From NCBI GenBank assembly GCA_028293095.1, contig JAQGPK010000042.1:1-6575 (forward strand): DNA of 6,575 nucleotides, written 5' to 3'. This document shows positions 6,125 through 6,575 of this stretch, piece after piece. The first letter of the stretch is position 1; each line of letters opens with the position of its first letter. Made by a program: the position numbers and the translations under genes. The notes beneath the pieces were generated by a model. It was not told where the DNA came from, did no database searches, and saw nothing but the letters and a program-made list of their open reading frames with translations. Origin of the DNA: Chlamydiia bacterium. Lineage in GTDB: Bacteria; Chlamydiota; Chlamydiia; Chlamydiales; FEN-1388.

Positions 6125-6575
6125 TTAATAGATCCAGCCATTAAAAGCGGGCGAAACCTTTACGGCTGGCTTAGGTTTTGGGAAAGCACTGTCTTTACGT
6201 GTAGTAGTCTTACTACTCACTTGAGAGGATGTATTAGAATCTGGCTTTGGTCTCTCTTTTTGAGCGGTGATTACCTGTAAGTTTGGCTTTAAACGCAGTA
6301 ATTCTTCTTTTGTAGCCTGTAACTTAGGACAGTTGATAATCTTGAGCCAACGAAGCATTGGTAGCTGATGGAGGTACAGGACGCTACTTTGGTCTATTTT
6401 ACTACATCCAGTAAGGTTTAAATAGGTTATTTTTTTAAGTGTAAGTAAATAACCAATACTATTTGAAGTAAGTTGAAAACAGTACTTCACTGAAAGCGCA
6501 ACAAGTTCTGTAACTACTTTCAAATGGGCAATACCATCATCTGTAATACCTGAATTTCCTGTAAGATCAAGTGCT
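6125..6575 (-). CDS. Leucine-rich-repeat protein, C-terminal part (5' end beyond the right edge)
   Basis: The frame is open from the window edge to a TAA at 6127-6125, giving 149 visible residues; a TTG at 6523-6521 is internal and not needed as a start, because repeat sequence continues before it. Four repeats of about 25 residues are visible, beginning near ALDLTGNSGITDDGIAHL, LVALSVKYCFQLT, ITYLNLTGCSKI and LRWLKIINCPKL. The L-x-x-L-x-L-x-x-C/N-x-x-[IL] pattern is the cysteine-containing LRR type found in eukaryotic F-box/LRR proteins such as AMN1. After LQVITAQ the last 45 or so residues change to a Lys/Pro/Ser/Thr-rich, probably disordered tail ending in FNGWIY. LRR proteins bind other proteins, and amoeba-associated chlamydiae carry many, often taken as host-directed effectors. 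An N-terminal domain such as an F-box cannot be seen. The gene converges on the caspase-like gene with a three-base gap and no obvious terminator. Confidence 0.85.
   Translation of the reverse strand, partial: ALDLTGNSGITDDGIAHLKVVTELVALSVKYCFQLTSNSIGYLLTLKKITYLNLTGCSKIDQSSVLYLHQLPMLRWLKIINCPKLQATKEELLRLKPNLQVITAQKERPKPDSNTSSQVSSKTTTRKDSAFPKPKPAVKVSPAFNGWIY

Noticed and set aside
6267..6278. TGATTACCTGTA inside the LRR gene, also found at the start of glgX (200-211)
   Set aside because: A lone 12-base match between unrelated coding contexts 6 kb apart with no flanking similarity is most likely chance.

Overview
The window looks like a piece of chromosome from a member of the Chlamydiae, probably an amoeba-associated or other 'environmental' lineage rather than Chlamydia itself. 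This is an inference from gene content. A PhnP-like metallo-hydrolase gene sits directly before hflX (the same pair is, from memory, adjacent in Chlamydia), there is a Kdo transferase, a glycogen debranching enzyme, and a eukaryote-like leucine-rich-repeat protein. The DNA is A+T-rich, start codons include GTG, and neither tRNA gene encodes its 3' CCA. No rRNA, insertion sequence, CRISPR array or phage gene was seen.

Left part (1-1315, minus strand): the first 67 codons of a GlgX-type glycogen debranching enzyme run off the left edge. After a 157-base gap comes a complete 318-residue FAD-dependent oxidoreductase of the DAO family. Its C-terminal signature resembles the FAD domain of the tRNA-modification enzyme MnmC.

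Middle part (1376-5093, plus strand): a tight run of phnP-like hydrolase, hflX (14-base overlap) and waaA (14-base gap), which I read as one operon. Two tRNA genes with anticodon CAT follow: an initiator tRNA-fMet and a probable elongator tRNA-Met. A textbook intrinsic terminator hairpin lies between them, and its T-run ends only four bases before the second tRNA. Much of this part serves translation: HflX splits stalled ribosomes, the oxidoreductase may modify tRNA, and the two tRNAs supply methionine. WaaA belongs to outer-membrane lipopolysaccharide synthesis.

Right part (5094-6575): after 176 non-coding bases that carry an imperfect direct repeat comes an unrecognised 283-residue protein. 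Its second half has the His-Gly and Asp-Ala-Cys-Ser-Ser-Gly motifs of a caspase-like (clan CD) cysteine peptidase. It converges, with only three bases between stop codons, on a leucine-rich-repeat protein that enters from the right edge. A caspase-like protein beside an LRR protein in an apparent intracellular bacterium is the most interesting part of the window; both are candidate host-interaction proteins, but nothing in the sequence proves secretion.
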